Assembly: GCA_013289715.1 (NCBI GenBank)
Contig: JABCZJ010000006.1
Span: 186,001 to 250,000, forward strand
Length of the DNA: 64,000 nucleotides
Direction: 5' to 3'
Source: Acidobacteriota bacterium
Lineage (GTDB): Bacteria; Acidobacteriota; Terriglobia; Acidiferrales; UBA7541
Position numbers and translations under genes: made by a program. Under the pieces are notes generated by a model, which had not been told where the DNA came from, did no database searches, and saw nothing but the letters and a program-made list of their open reading frames with translations. Positions 8,177 through 16,319 of the stretch are shown piece by piece (within the stretch, counting starts at the first letter, position 1; every line of letters starts with the position of its first letter).

Positions 8177-8549
8177 GTGTCAAACGCCAAGGCCGAGAAC
8201 GCTGCTGTGCGTCTTGGCGTGGCAACTCGAGCAGGCCATGCAAGACCAGCGCAAGACCAAACAAGCGATGGCCAGACAGCTTCGCACCAGCAGGTCACAA
8301 CTGGACCGCTTGCTCGATCCCAAGAACGTCTCCGTGACGCTCGATACCATCACTCGCGCAGCAAGAGCGCTAGGGAAGCGCGTAAGCATTCGCGTTGCCG
8401 ACCGGAAGGCCAAGCGCGCCCGATCACCCTTAACTTGCGGCGGCAAGGAATGTGTGAATTTTCCGATCATGCCGGAACTCGACGTCCGGTTCGATCGCCC
8501 TCGCGCCCAGAACGAAAGAATCCCGCGCACATCAACCCTCATCTCATGA
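8177..8549 (+). pseudogene. XRE-family antitoxin-like regulator, probably frameshifted
   Basis: Encodes the helix-turn-helix signature of small antitoxin-like regulators: VLAWQLEQAM, then KQAMARQLRTSRSQLDRLLD and VSVTLDTITRAARALGKRV. In such ~90-residue proteins the segment before VLAWQLE continues to the N-terminus. Here the fitting N-terminus (GTG at 8177, SNAKAENAAV) lies in another frame, and an extra base near 8208-8211 separates them. The in-frame ATG at 8238 would start inside the first helix. The C-terminal 45 residues after KRARS do not resemble the family. No RelE/HigB-type toxin lies beside it. A gene remnant is my preferred reading; an intact longer frame starting at 8064 cannot be excluded. 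Confidence 0.5.
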
Positions 8550-8592
8550 AGCAGCAGTCGACCAACGTATACCTCATTCAAGGGAGTCACAA

Positions 8593-9339
8593 GTGAGCAA
8601 GCTAAAAGGTAAAGTCGCAGTCGTAACCGGTGCTTCGAAAGGCATCGGCGCTGCCATCGCCAAAGCACTAGCAGGCGAAGGCGCATCCGTCGTCGTCAAC
8701 TACGCTTCCAGCAAAGCCGGCGCCGAAAAAGTTGTAAGCGCCATCACCGCAAGCGGTGGCAAAGCCGTAGCCGTAGGTGGGGACGTTTCCAAACCCGCCG
8801 AAGCCCAAGGCATCGTCGCCGCCGCCATCAAAAACTACGGCCGCCTCGACATCCTCGTCAACAATTCCGGCGTCTACGAATTCGCGCCACTCGAAGCCGT
8901 CACCGAAGATTCTTTCCACCGCATGTTCAATATCAACGTGCTCGGCCTCCTCCTCACCACCCAGGCCGCCGTCAAGCATCTCGGCGAAGGCGCCAGCATC
9001 ATTAATATCGGCTCCGCCGTCAGCCGCATCACTCCGCCGAACAGCTCGGTATACACCGCCAGCAAAGGCGCGGTGGACGCTATCACTGGCGTGCTCGCGC
9101 GCGAACTCGGACCCAAACGGATCCGCGTCAACAGCATCAACCCAGGTATCGTCGAAACCGAAGGCACCCACACCGGCGGCTTCATCGGCTCTGAATTCGA
9201 GAAAGCGGCCATCGCACAGACTCCGCTAGGCCGCATCGGCCAGGTTGGCGACATCGCCTCCCTCGCCGTCTTCCTAGCCTCTAACGACTCCGGCTGGCTA
9301 ACCGGCGATCAACTCTTAGCCGCCGGCGGCCTGAGCTAA
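8593..9339 (+). CDS. SDR-family oxidoreductase (FabG-like)
   Basis: NAD(P)-dependent short-chain dehydrogenase/reductase of 248 residues, normal for classical SDRs. Seen: the cofactor motif GASKGIG at residues ~14-20, NNSG around residue 88-91, the catalytic Ser/Tyr/Lys set with YTASK near residue 153-157, and a C-terminal substrate loop ending in a typical GGL end. GTG start with AAGGGAG seven bases upstream. The neighbours give no pathway; sequence resembles 3-oxoacyl-ACP or glucose dehydrogenase-like SDRs, so the substrate is open. A strong hairpin follows at 9431-9463. Confidence 0.92.
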   Translation: MSKLKGKVAVVTGASKGIGAAIAKALAGEGASVVVNYASSKAGAEKVVSAITASGGKAVAVGGDVSKPAEAQGIVAAAIKNYGRLDILVNNSGVYEFAPLEAVTEDSFHRMFNINVLGLLLTTQAAVKHLGEGASIINIGSAVSRITPPNSSVYTASKGAVDAITGVLARELGPKRIRVNSINPGIVETEGTHTGGFIGSEFEKAAIAQTPLGRIGQVGDIASLAVFLASNDSGWLTGDQLLAAGGLS

Positions 9340-9430
9340 CCCGGTCCGCTGCAACCACGCTGCATTGGTGCGGAGGTAGGGGAGCTCGTTGCTGCGCCCC
9401 TTCTCGCCACAACTTCAGACCCGCCGAGTG

Positions 9431-9463
9431 CCCCACCCTTCCCGCATTTTGGGAAGGGTGGGG
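9431..9463 (+). terminator. Strong hairpin terminator after the SDR gene
   Basis: Perfect 13-bp inverted repeat CCCCACCCTTCCC / GGGAAGGGTGGGG with a 7-base loop, followed by TTCTTC. It lies 92 bases after the SDR stop. The stem is very stable; the U-run is poor, so it might also be a dispersed palindromic element. Confidence 0.55.
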
Positions 9464-9621
9464 TTCTTCGCTAGCCCCTTTTCGACTTCCGGCGCAGGTC
9501 CGCTCGACCTACTTCAATCCTGTCTGTAAGTTACCTCTATAAGCAGTTCTACGAGTAGTTATCAATTCTCAATTGTGTTAACGTGAGTCGGGGCACTACT
9601 GCGGCCCAGAAAGGAGGCAAC

Positions 9622-9759
9622 ATGCCAGAGCAGGCCCAAAACGGGAAAGCCCCCTCCCCAATCCCGACAGCAACAGCCAGACCGCATGCCGCCGCTCCGC
9701 TCATCACTCGCCACCGCCCAGATCAATCGCTAGCGAAACAAAATCGAAAGCCGACGTAA
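9622..9759 (+). CDS. Small ORF (45 residues) with strong Shine-Dalgarno
   Basis: ATG at 9622 is preceded by AAGGAGG at 9611-9617, a four-base gap and one of the best ribosome-binding sites in the window. The product would be a 45-residue, Pro/Ala/Arg-rich polar peptide without membrane segments or recognised motifs. It ends 149 bases before the ATG of the NCS1 permease and could be a leader peptide or a real small protein. No family recognised; coding status rests on the ribosome-binding site alone. Confidence 0.35.
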   Translation: MPEQAQNGKAPSPIPTATARPHAAAPLITRHRPDQSLAKQNRKPT

Positions 9760-9908
9760 CTCAATCGAAACAAACACCAGCAACCCAAATCAAGCGCCAG
9801 TTCCTGACGTGTTTTTCTCGATTAGAAACCTGTTGCGCGCAAGCCAAGCGACAGGTATAAGCGCCGCACTTCTTTCTTGGGGTGCCAATTGACCAGAGCA
9901 GCCAATCC

Positions 9909-11333
9909 ATGACCGAAACCACAAACCCGCACGCCGAACCAGCCATGCGCCCAGCCGCCGCTTCCAGCTGGCTGTGGAACAAGGATCTCGCCCCAATCCC
10001 GCGCAATCAACGCACTTGGGGAACCTACAACTACGCTGCGCTCTGGGTCGCCATGAGCGTCAACATCCCCACCTACATGCTAGCCAGCGCCATGATCGCC
10101 GGCGGCATGAACTGGAAGCAAGCTATCTTCACGGTTTTTCTCGGTAACGTCATCGTCCTGGTCCCCATGCTCCTCAACGCGCACGCCGGCGCCGCATACG
10201 GCATTCCGTTTCCAGTTTTCGCGCGTGCATCGTTCGGCGTGCTAGGCGCGAACGTCCCGGCAGTCCTGCGTGCGCTGGTAGCCTGCGGCTGGTTCGGAAT
10301 CCAAACCTGGATCGGCGGCGAAGCAATCAATACGCTGCTAGCGGCCATGATTCAGGGCTGGGACCACGCCTGGCTGTGTTTCTTCCTGTTCTGGCTGCTG
10401 AATCTCGCCGTTATCTTGCGCGGCATCGAAGCCATCCGTTTCCTGCAAGGGATCACGGCTCCGGCGCTGCTGATTCTGGGCCTCGCGATGCTCGGCTGGG
10501 CCTACAGCAAAGCCGGCGGCCTCGGTCCCATGCTTTCCACGCCCTCGAAGTTTCACACCTTCAGCGAATTTTTCGCGTTCTTCATTCCGTCACTCACCGG
10601 CGTAGTAGCTTTCTGGGCCACGGTTGCGCTGAACATTCCGGATTTCACGCGGTACGCAAGAGGCCAGCGCGATCAGATGCTAGGTCAAGCGCTCGGCTTG
10701 CCGACAACGATGACGTTTTATTCCTTCATCGGCATCGCAGTCACTTCCGCCACAGTAGTCGTATTTGGCCGCGCGATTTGGGATCCAGTAGAAGTGCTCA
10801 GCCGCCTGGGAAATCCAATCGCAGTGGTAGTTGCGATGCTTGCGCTGCTGCTCGCCACCCTCAACGTAAACGTCGCCGCAAACGTCGTCTCCCCCTCCAA
10901 CGATTTCTCGAATCTCTATCCGCGCAAAATCAGTTTCAAGCTCGGCGGCGTAATCACCTGTTTTATCGGCCTGCTGATGCAGCCGTGGCGCTGGCTTTCA
11001 AGTCACGGAAGCTATGTGATGGGCTGGCTGGTAGGCTATTCCAGTTTTCTCGGACCAATCGCCGGCGTAATGATCGCGGACTATTATGTTTTACATAAAC
11101 GCGTGATTCTTGCAGACGATTTATACCAGCGCGGCGGCGCCTACGAATTCTCGCGCGGCTTCAATGGGCGCGCCATCGCTGCGCTGGTCGCCGGCGTGGC
11201 CGTAGCGTTAAGCGGCCTGGAAATCCCCGCCCTCCGCGGCCTCTATCCCTACGCCTGGTTCGTAGGCTTCGCCGTCTCATTTTGCGTCTACTTGTTATTG
11301 ATGCGAGGTTCGCGCGCCGGAGCGCCTAACTGA
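9909..11333 (+). CDS. NCS1-family nucleobase/cytosine/allantoin/hydantoin permease
   Basis: Inner-membrane secondary transporter of the nucleobase:cation symporter-1 family, 474 residues with about twelve membrane spans. Family marks: an N-terminal cytosolic stretch ending LAPIPRNQRTWGTYNYAALW, the NIPTYMLAS unwound helix-1 region, FPVFARASFGVLGANVP, GWFGIQTWIGGEAI and NIPDFTRYAR. The ATG at 9909 is chosen; a GTG at 9882 in the same frame would add nine residues, and neither has a strong ribosome-binding site. NCS1 members carry cytosine, uracil, allantoin, hydantoins or thiamine; the substrate is not decided by context, as no nucleobase catabolic gene is adjacent. Confidence 0.92.
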   Translation: MTETTNPHAEPAMRPAAASSWLWNKDLAPIPRNQRTWGTYNYAALWVAMSVNIPTYMLASAMIAGGMNWKQAIFTVFLGNVIVLVPMLLNAHAGAAYGIPFPVFARASFGVLGANVPAVLRALVACGWFGIQTWIGGEAINTLLAAMIQGWDHAWLCFFLFWLLNLAVILRGIEAIRFLQGITAPALLILGLAMLGWAYSKAGGLGPMLSTPSKFHTFSEFFAFFIPSLTGVVAFWATVALNIPDFTRYARGQRDQMLGQALGLPTTMTFYSFIGIAVTSATVVVFGRAIWDPVEVLSRLGNPIAVVVAMLALLLATLNVNVAANVVSPSNDFSNLYPRKISFKLGGVITCFIGLLMQPWRWLSSHGSYVMGWLVGYSSFLGPIAGVMIADYYVLHKRVILADDLYQRGGAYEFSRGFNGRAIAALVAGVAVALSGLEIPALRGLYPYAWFVGFAVSFCVYLLLMRGSRAGAPN

Positions 11334-11364
11334 TGCGCACAAAAAAACAAGGGACCTGTCCCAC

Positions 11365-11413
11365 TGAAGTTGACTTTGTAGCGGCCAGCTTTCGCTCGGC
11401 TTCTTTGACTTGG
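11365..11413 (+). repeat. Dispersed intergenic repeat, copy 2
   Basis: Shares ordered blocks TGAAGTTG, TAGCGGCC, TCGGC and TTTGA..TGG with 5594-5641. A short palindrome GGGAC-CT-GTCCC lies just upstream at 11351-11362. Both copies sit in 3' intergenic sequence. Confidence 0.4.
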
Positions 11414-11482
11414 CCTTCGTTAACCCTCTAGCGCGCTGCTACAAAAACAAAACCGATGTTTCAGAATTCGCGTGGTCGCAAA

Positions 11483-12193
11483 TCACCGCGCCAGAAAGTT
11501 TCCTATATCGCGCAAAACTCTAAAAAGCATCGCGTCCGTAAGCTTGCCGGTAAATGTATTCTGCTGGCTCGGATGGTACGACGCAAACAAACGCGGCAAA
11601 TCCCCCGGCAATTCGTAACTCGCGCCATGCCGAAAAGGAAACGCAGCTAGCGCCGCAATTTGCCCGCGCTCTTTCAGCGATCCCAAATAAGCCCGCATCG
11701 CGATGCTGCCCAGCACCAGCACGGCGCGCGGCTGCAGAATTTCCAGGTCGCGCTCCCAGAAGTGGCGGCATTTCGCAAGCTCAGAAGGCAACGGCTTGTT
11801 CGCAGGCGGCGCGCAGCGCAAAGTCGCAGCCATATAAGCATTCCGCAGCGCGAGGCCGTCGTCGCGATTCGTCGAAGTGGGCTGATTGGCAAAACCCGCG
11901 CGAAACAGCGCCTGGTAGAGAAAATCGCCGGAGCGGTCTCCAGTGAATATTCGCCCGGTGCGGTTGCCGCCATGCGCCGCGGGCGCAAGCCCCAAAATCA
12001 AGAGCTCGGCACGCGGATCGCCGAAGCCCGGAACCGGCTTGCCCCAATAATCCCACGCAAGGAACGACCGCCGCTTGTCCCGTGCGACCTGTTCGCGATA
12101 CCGTACGAGTCGCGGGCACGCGCGGCAGTGAATAATTTCCTGATTGAGCTTTTCCAGTTCTCTCAAGGGGACGTCCCGCTGCAAAGTTATCAT
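11483..12193 (-). CDS. Family 5 uracil-DNA glycosylase (UdgB-like, [4Fe-4S])
   Basis: Removes uracil and other deaminated bases from DNA to start base-excision repair. 236 residues from the ATG at 12193, which has GGGGAGGG just upstream; the frame is open further upstream but without a better start. Four Cys suited to bind an iron-sulfur cluster: C23 and C26 (CRACPRL), C127 (LRCAPP) and C142 (KCRHF). The active-site motif GLAPAAHGGNRTGRIFTGD (from ~68) and the second motif HPSQQNTFTG (~206) are those of family 5 rather than family 4. It is a stand-alone gene, divergent from the receiver-protease fusion. Confidence 0.93.
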   Translation of the reverse strand: MITLQRDVPLRELEKLNQEIIHCRACPRLVRYREQVARDKRRSFLAWDYWGKPVPGFGDPRAELLILGLAPAAHGGNRTGRIFTGDRSGDFLYQALFRAGFANQPTSTNRDDGLALRNAYMAATLRCAPPANKPLPSELAKCRHFWERDLEILQPRAVLVLGSIAMRAYLGSLKERGQIAALAAFPFRHGASYELPGDLPRLFASYHPSQQNTFTGKLTDAMLFRVLRDIGNFLAR

Positions 12194-12341
12194 GAACCCT
12201 CCCCAGCCCGCCAAGCGTCTAAGGAATGCGTCGCGAAGCTTTGGGCGCGACGATTGCGACGCCATGCATCTCGAACGTTGGTAGTTTGTAGGATGTCTGT
12301 CAGGAGCAACGCGCAGAAATCTTCGGAGTCAACAGATCTCG

Positions 12342-14033
12342 ATGGTTAACACCCCCGAAAAGATCGTCATCCTCGATGCCGACCCGCACAGCCGCGAAGA
12401 CACGCGCCTCGCGCTGCAATTAGCCGGCTACGATGTCGCCGTCTTTGCGACCACCCGCGAAGGACTCGACGCCATCCATCAGAGCGGCGCCGATCTTCTG
12501 CTGCTCGACGCCGCCATGCAAGAACCCAGCGCCAGCGAAGTGCTAGCGACGATTCGCGGCGCCGCGAAAACCGCGGGGATTCGCGTGCTTCTGCTCGTGG
12601 CTGCCGGAAGCGAACAGCGTGCCTCGGCTCTGGATCTGGGCGCGGACGACGCCATTTCCCGCCCGTGCGATTCCCGCGAATTGCTGGCCCGCGTTCGTGC
12701 CCGGCTGCGCATGCAGCGCGCCGAAAACGAACTGCGCGAAAAGATGCGTATCGCGGAAGAGGGCCAGCAGATCGCGCACACCGCCTTCGAAGCGCTCGCC
12801 GTTACCGAAAAGATGACCAGCGATGCATTTTCGCTCGATCGCAAGCTTAAAACTGGCTTCGCAGCGGTGCTCGCCGTGGCGATCTTGATGGCGGGAATCT
12901 ATTTCTTGTTTGTGCGCACCGAGCAGAAAGCGACCCAGCGTACAAATTCAATTCTTGCCAGGCTGGAAGGCGGAATCGTTCGCCAGCAGGATTTGATCGC
13001 CGAGGCGCGCAAGCTTCGCGCGCAACAAGGAGCGCAACAGGACGCGGTGGGCGCAGATCCCGTAGGCAAGGACGACCTCAAGAAACAAGCCGCGGATCTG
13101 AAAGCGAAAATGGCCAACGCGAGTTCAGACGATGCGGCCGGCCTGCAAAAGCAATTGCAAGAAACCAATTCGCGCCTGCAACGCCTCGAAGCGCAGGGCC
13201 AAGCCGCGCAAAGTATTATTCCGCTGGACGTGCAGTCCGTCTGCCTGCTGCATGTTTCCGTTGCGTTCAATGATCAGCAATCGGGGCGCCGCTTGCGTTA
13301 CGGCGGCCTCAACGAGCAAGGCGAGCCGATACAGGATAGCGAAGGCAATCCCGTGTTGACGCTCGATGGGAAAGGCCCGGAAGTGAAGCTCGACGTTTTT
13401 GGCACTGGCTTCATCGCGGGGCCCAGCGGCCGAGTGATCACCAACCGCCACGTAGCCGAACCGTGGTGGAAGAACGACGAAATCACTCAAATTGCCGGCC
13501 AGGGATTGCAGCCGCAAATTTCCGCGATCCGCGCCTATTTTCCCGGCGACCCGCGCGCGTTCCACGCCGAGATTCAGGATATTTCAGATGTCACGGACCT
13601 GGCGTCCGTACGCGTGGACCTGCAGGACCTGAAGCGCCCCGTCCTCGCAATCGACACCGGAAAGGATTCAGCCCTGAGCGGCCAACCGATCATCCTGATG
13701 GGTTACGCCACGGGCCTGGCCGCGATCCTGGCGCGGACGGATGAAGATTCCGCGCAGGATATTTTGAAAAAAAGCGGCAGCGACGTTTCGCAAGTGCTCA
13801 ACGAACTTGCCAAACGCAATCTGATTCACCCGCTGATCACACAAGGCCACATTGGCGATATTTTGCCCGACAAGATTGTGTTCGACGCGCAGACAACTTC
13901 CGGTGGCTCGGGCGGCCCGCTCTTCAACCGCGACGGAAAAGTCATCGGAGTCACGGTGGCAATCTTAAAAGGATTCGGCGGCTCCAATTTCGGCATTCCG
14001 ATCCGTTTCTCGCAGCCCTTGCTGGCGAAATAA
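12342..14033 (+). CDS. Receiver domain - transmembrane - trypsin-like serine protease fusion
   Basis: A 563-residue membrane protein joining a two-component receiver to a protease. Residues ~6-122 form a receiver with acids in LDADPH, phospho-acceptor candidate D56 (LLLLDAAM) and Arg in place of the usual Lys (ISRPCD). A helix to ~155 leads to one membrane segment (~173-191), then a coiled coil (~195-290) and a chymotrypsin-fold domain with the triad His370 (VITNRHVAEP), Asp419 (DVTDLASVRV) and Ser523 (SGGSGGPLFN), as in DegP/trypsin_2 proteases. The receiver would be cytoplasmic and the protease periplasmic. No PDZ domain is seen. No partner kinase is adjacent. Function unknown; quality control or regulated proteolysis is inference. 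Confidence 0.85.
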   Translation: MVNTPEKIVILDADPHSREDTRLALQLAGYDVAVFATTREGLDAIHQSGADLLLLDAAMQEPSASEVLATIRGAAKTAGIRVLLLVAAGSEQRASALDLGADDAISRPCDSRELLARVRARLRMQRAENELREKMRIAEEGQQIAHTAFEALAVTEKMTSDAFSLDRKLKTGFAAVLAVAILMAGIYFLFVRTEQKATQRTNSILARLEGGIVRQQDLIAEARKLRAQQGAQQDAVGADPVGKDDLKKQAADLKAKMANASSDDAAGLQKQLQETNSRLQRLEAQGQAAQSIIPLDVQSVCLLHVSVAFNDQQSGRRLRYGGLNEQGEPIQDSEGNPVLTLDGKGPEVKLDVFGTGFIAGPSGRVITNRHVAEPWWKNDEITQIAGQGLQPQISAIRAYFPGDPRAFHAEIQDISDVTDLASVRVDLQDLKRPVLAIDTGKDSALSGQPIILMGYATGLAAILARTDEDSAQDILKKSGSDVSQVLNELAKRNLIHPLITQGHIGDILPDKIVFDAQTTSGGSGGPLFNRDGKVIGVTVAILKGFGGSNFGIPIRFSQPLLAK

Positions 14034-14147
14034 CATCCTGCAGGCGCAGCCAGCCACGGCCTCCGCAAGCGTTCAGGCAACACATCGGTGACAGCAGAAT
14101 CCGCCCCACGTCGCGCCAAGATCGCGCGAATCCCCTCGGGGAAAATC

Positions 14148-16082
14148 CTATTGCGCCAGGCCCACGCGCCGCAATAGTTCCTGAAACCGCGGATCATCCC
14201 GCAGCGGATCATAAACAGGTTCCACCTTCAGCGCCGTCAGAAGATTCGAACGCTGCACGAACGCCTTTTCCAGCGAGCCAAGCGCCGCGTCTTTGTTCCC
14301 GACACCCAGGTAGGCGAGCGCCATCACCCCTGGGTCAACCGGTTGCCTCCGGTTCTCCGCTTCCAGTTTTCTCATCTCGGCTTGAGCCTTATCCTTCTGC
14401 CCCATTCGTCCGTAGAGATAAACCAACTTCGAACTACTGCCGATTCCATCGCCTGACGTGCGACGCGATTCCTCCAGGTCCGCCAGCGCTTCGGCGAAGC
14501 GGCCTTGTTGCACGTAGGCATCAGTCACCAGGTGAACTCGCGCGAAGCTCGGATCCATTTCCCGCACGCTCTGGAACTGCTCGATCGCGCGGTCGTATTG
14601 CCGTGAGAAATAAAATATAGAGCCGCGATCGGTAGCGATAATCAAGGAGAGCGGATCAAGCCTGCGCGCATTTTCACTCTCGCGCAACGCCTCATCAAAG
14701 CGCCCCTGCCACATGAGAAACTCCGCATACCACTGGTGTGCTGTCGCGTAGTTGGGGTTCAATTCAATCGCGCGGCGGTACTCTTTTTCCGCGGTGCTCC
14801 AGTCCCAATCGTAGTTCTCCAGAATCAGAGCCAGCGCCACGTGCGCTTCCGGCAGATTGTCGTCAATCTGGAGCGCTCGTAGCGCGGCCTCACGGGCCTT
14901 CGGCATGTATTTCGATGCGGGAGCCAGAGCGTAACCCGGCATCAGCGCGTAGCTGTTCGCGAGGCCCGCATAGGCAGGAGCGTAGTTTGGATCTTTGGCG
15001 ATGGCCTGCTGGAAATATTCGATCGCCTGCTGAAATCCTGGCACGTTCCGTTTATTCCAGAAGTAAAGTCCCTTCAGGCATAAGTCATAGCCTTGATAAG
15101 CCTGCGGCGTCAAAGTGGGCTGACGAACGCTCTCGCTTCGTTCCGGACTCCCCAGCGTTAGTTGGATGGCATCGGAGATTTCCCGCGCGATCTCGGCCTG
15201 TACAACCAATAAATTCGTGAGCTCGCGATCATACTGCTGCGCCCAGAGCTGCCGTTGGCCGGCCACTTCGATCAGCTCCGCGTTGATTCGCACCTTATCG
15301 GAATCGCGCCGCACGCTCCCTTCCAGCACGTACTGCACGCCTAGCTCGCTTCCGATCTGATCCACTTTCTCGGGGCTGTGCTGGTAGTGCATGACCGAAG
15401 TTCGCGCAATCACTCCGAATTCCTTCGGATCAAGGCGTCCCAACTGCGCGATCATCTCCTCCGTCAATCCGTCGCTGAAATAGTCCTGTGTTCGGTCTCC
15501 CGTCAGATTCTCGAAGGGAAGCACCGCAACCATGATTCTTCCGGCCGGTGCTGCGCGCTGCGGCGTCGGATGCGCTCGCGGCCACTTTAGCAATGCAACC
15601 ACGCAAACAATCCCAAGCACGCACACCGCTGCCACCCACTGCTGCTTTCTCGAGTGAGCCGGTCGCGCCGCTATCGGAGCGGCCGCTTCGCCCACCACCT
15701 TCGCGCCGCCGGATTCTTCCTCGGCAGCTGTGGCCCGTGCGCCCGGCGCGTCTGCCTCGTACTCGACCGGCGCGATCATCCGATAGCCCAGCTTGGGCAA
15801 TGTTTCTATATAGCGCGGCTCCGCGGCGGAATCGTTCAGGCTCGCCCGCAGTTGCTTGATCGCCGAATTCACCCCATTCTCAAAATCCACGAACGTGTTC
15901 GAAGGCCAAACCCGTTTCTGCAACTCCTCCCGCGTTACACACGCTCCGGCGTGCTCCAGCAGAAGAGCCAGAACCTGGTAGCCCTGCGGCCGCAGCTTTA
16001 GCTTCAGTCCGTGTTTATAGAGTTCGCGCGTCTGGACTCTTAGCTCGAACGGGCCAAAGCGGTACTTACAGCCTTGCGACAT
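14148..16082 (-). CDS. Winged-helix (OmpR/CadC-type) transmembrane regulator with TolB-like and TPR domains
   Basis: A 644-residue membrane-bound transcription factor. Residues ~1-100 are an OmpR/PhoB-type winged helix (YRFGPFELRVQTRELYKHG, RLRPQGYQVLALLL-like helix, VWPSNTFVDFENGVNSAIKQLR and the NDSAAEPRYIETLPKLGYR wing). A membrane segment follows at ~150-168 (VAAVCVLGIVCVVALL). Then comes a TolB N-terminal-like domain (VAVLPFENLTGD, DGLTEEMIAQLG) and at least six tetratricopeptide repeats from ~325 to the end. This CadC-like plan puts the TPRs in the periplasm. Such proteins are numerous in Acidobacteriota; no target gene can be named. Confidence 0.9.
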   Translation of the reverse strand: MSQGCKYRFGPFELRVQTRELYKHGLKLKLRPQGYQVLALLLEHAGACVTREELQKRVWPSNTFVDFENGVNSAIKQLRASLNDSAAEPRYIETLPKLGYRMIAPVEYEADAPGARATAAEEESGGAKVVGEAAAPIAARPAHSRKQQWVAAVCVLGIVCVVALLKWPRAHPTPQRAAPAGRIMVAVLPFENLTGDRTQDYFSDGLTEEMIAQLGRLDPKEFGVIARTSVMHYQHSPEKVDQIGSELGVQYVLEGSVRRDSDKVRINAELIEVAGQRQLWAQQYDRELTNLLVVQAEIAREISDAIQLTLGSPERSESVRQPTLTPQAYQGYDLCLKGLYFWNKRNVPGFQQAIEYFQQAIAKDPNYAPAYAGLANSYALMPGYALAPASKYMPKAREAALRALQIDDNLPEAHVALALILENYDWDWSTAEKEYRRAIELNPNYATAHQWYAEFLMWQGRFDEALRESENARRLDPLSLIIATDRGSIFYFSRQYDRAIEQFQSVREMDPSFARVHLVTDAYVQQGRFAEALADLEESRRTSGDGIGSSSKLVYLYGRMGQKDKAQAEMRKLEAENRRQPVDPGVMALAYLGVGNKDAALGSLEKAFVQRSNLLTALKVEPVYDPLRDDPRFQELLRRVGLAQ

Positions 16083-16319
16083 GGATTTACTCGCTCACCG
16101 TTTCGGAATTCTGCGCTCCGCGAGGCCTGCTGCGCAAGCTATTAGTCCTTAAATCATACACTTGGGCGTACAGCTCCATAACACCGAATGTTCAGCCGCC
16201 TTCCATTGACGAATCACCGCGCATCTGCGATCAACCCTGCCAACGCAGCAATTCGGACGCTCACGGAAGAATCAGAGTTTGATTAAGAAATGCATCCCCG
16301 CTCGGGGATAGGAGGCGCA

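Larger units (their letters stand above)
9340..9908. other. Long intergenic region with terminator, inverted repeat and small ORF
   Basis: About 570 bases between the SDR gene and the NCS1 permease. It holds a strong hairpin (9431-9463), a short inverted repeat CAATT-CTC-AATTG (9563-9575) in an AT-richer stretch that could be an operator or promoter, and a 46-codon ORF with a good Shine-Dalgarno (9622-9759). Longer frames here on the minus strand look like shadows. Confidence 0.5.
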
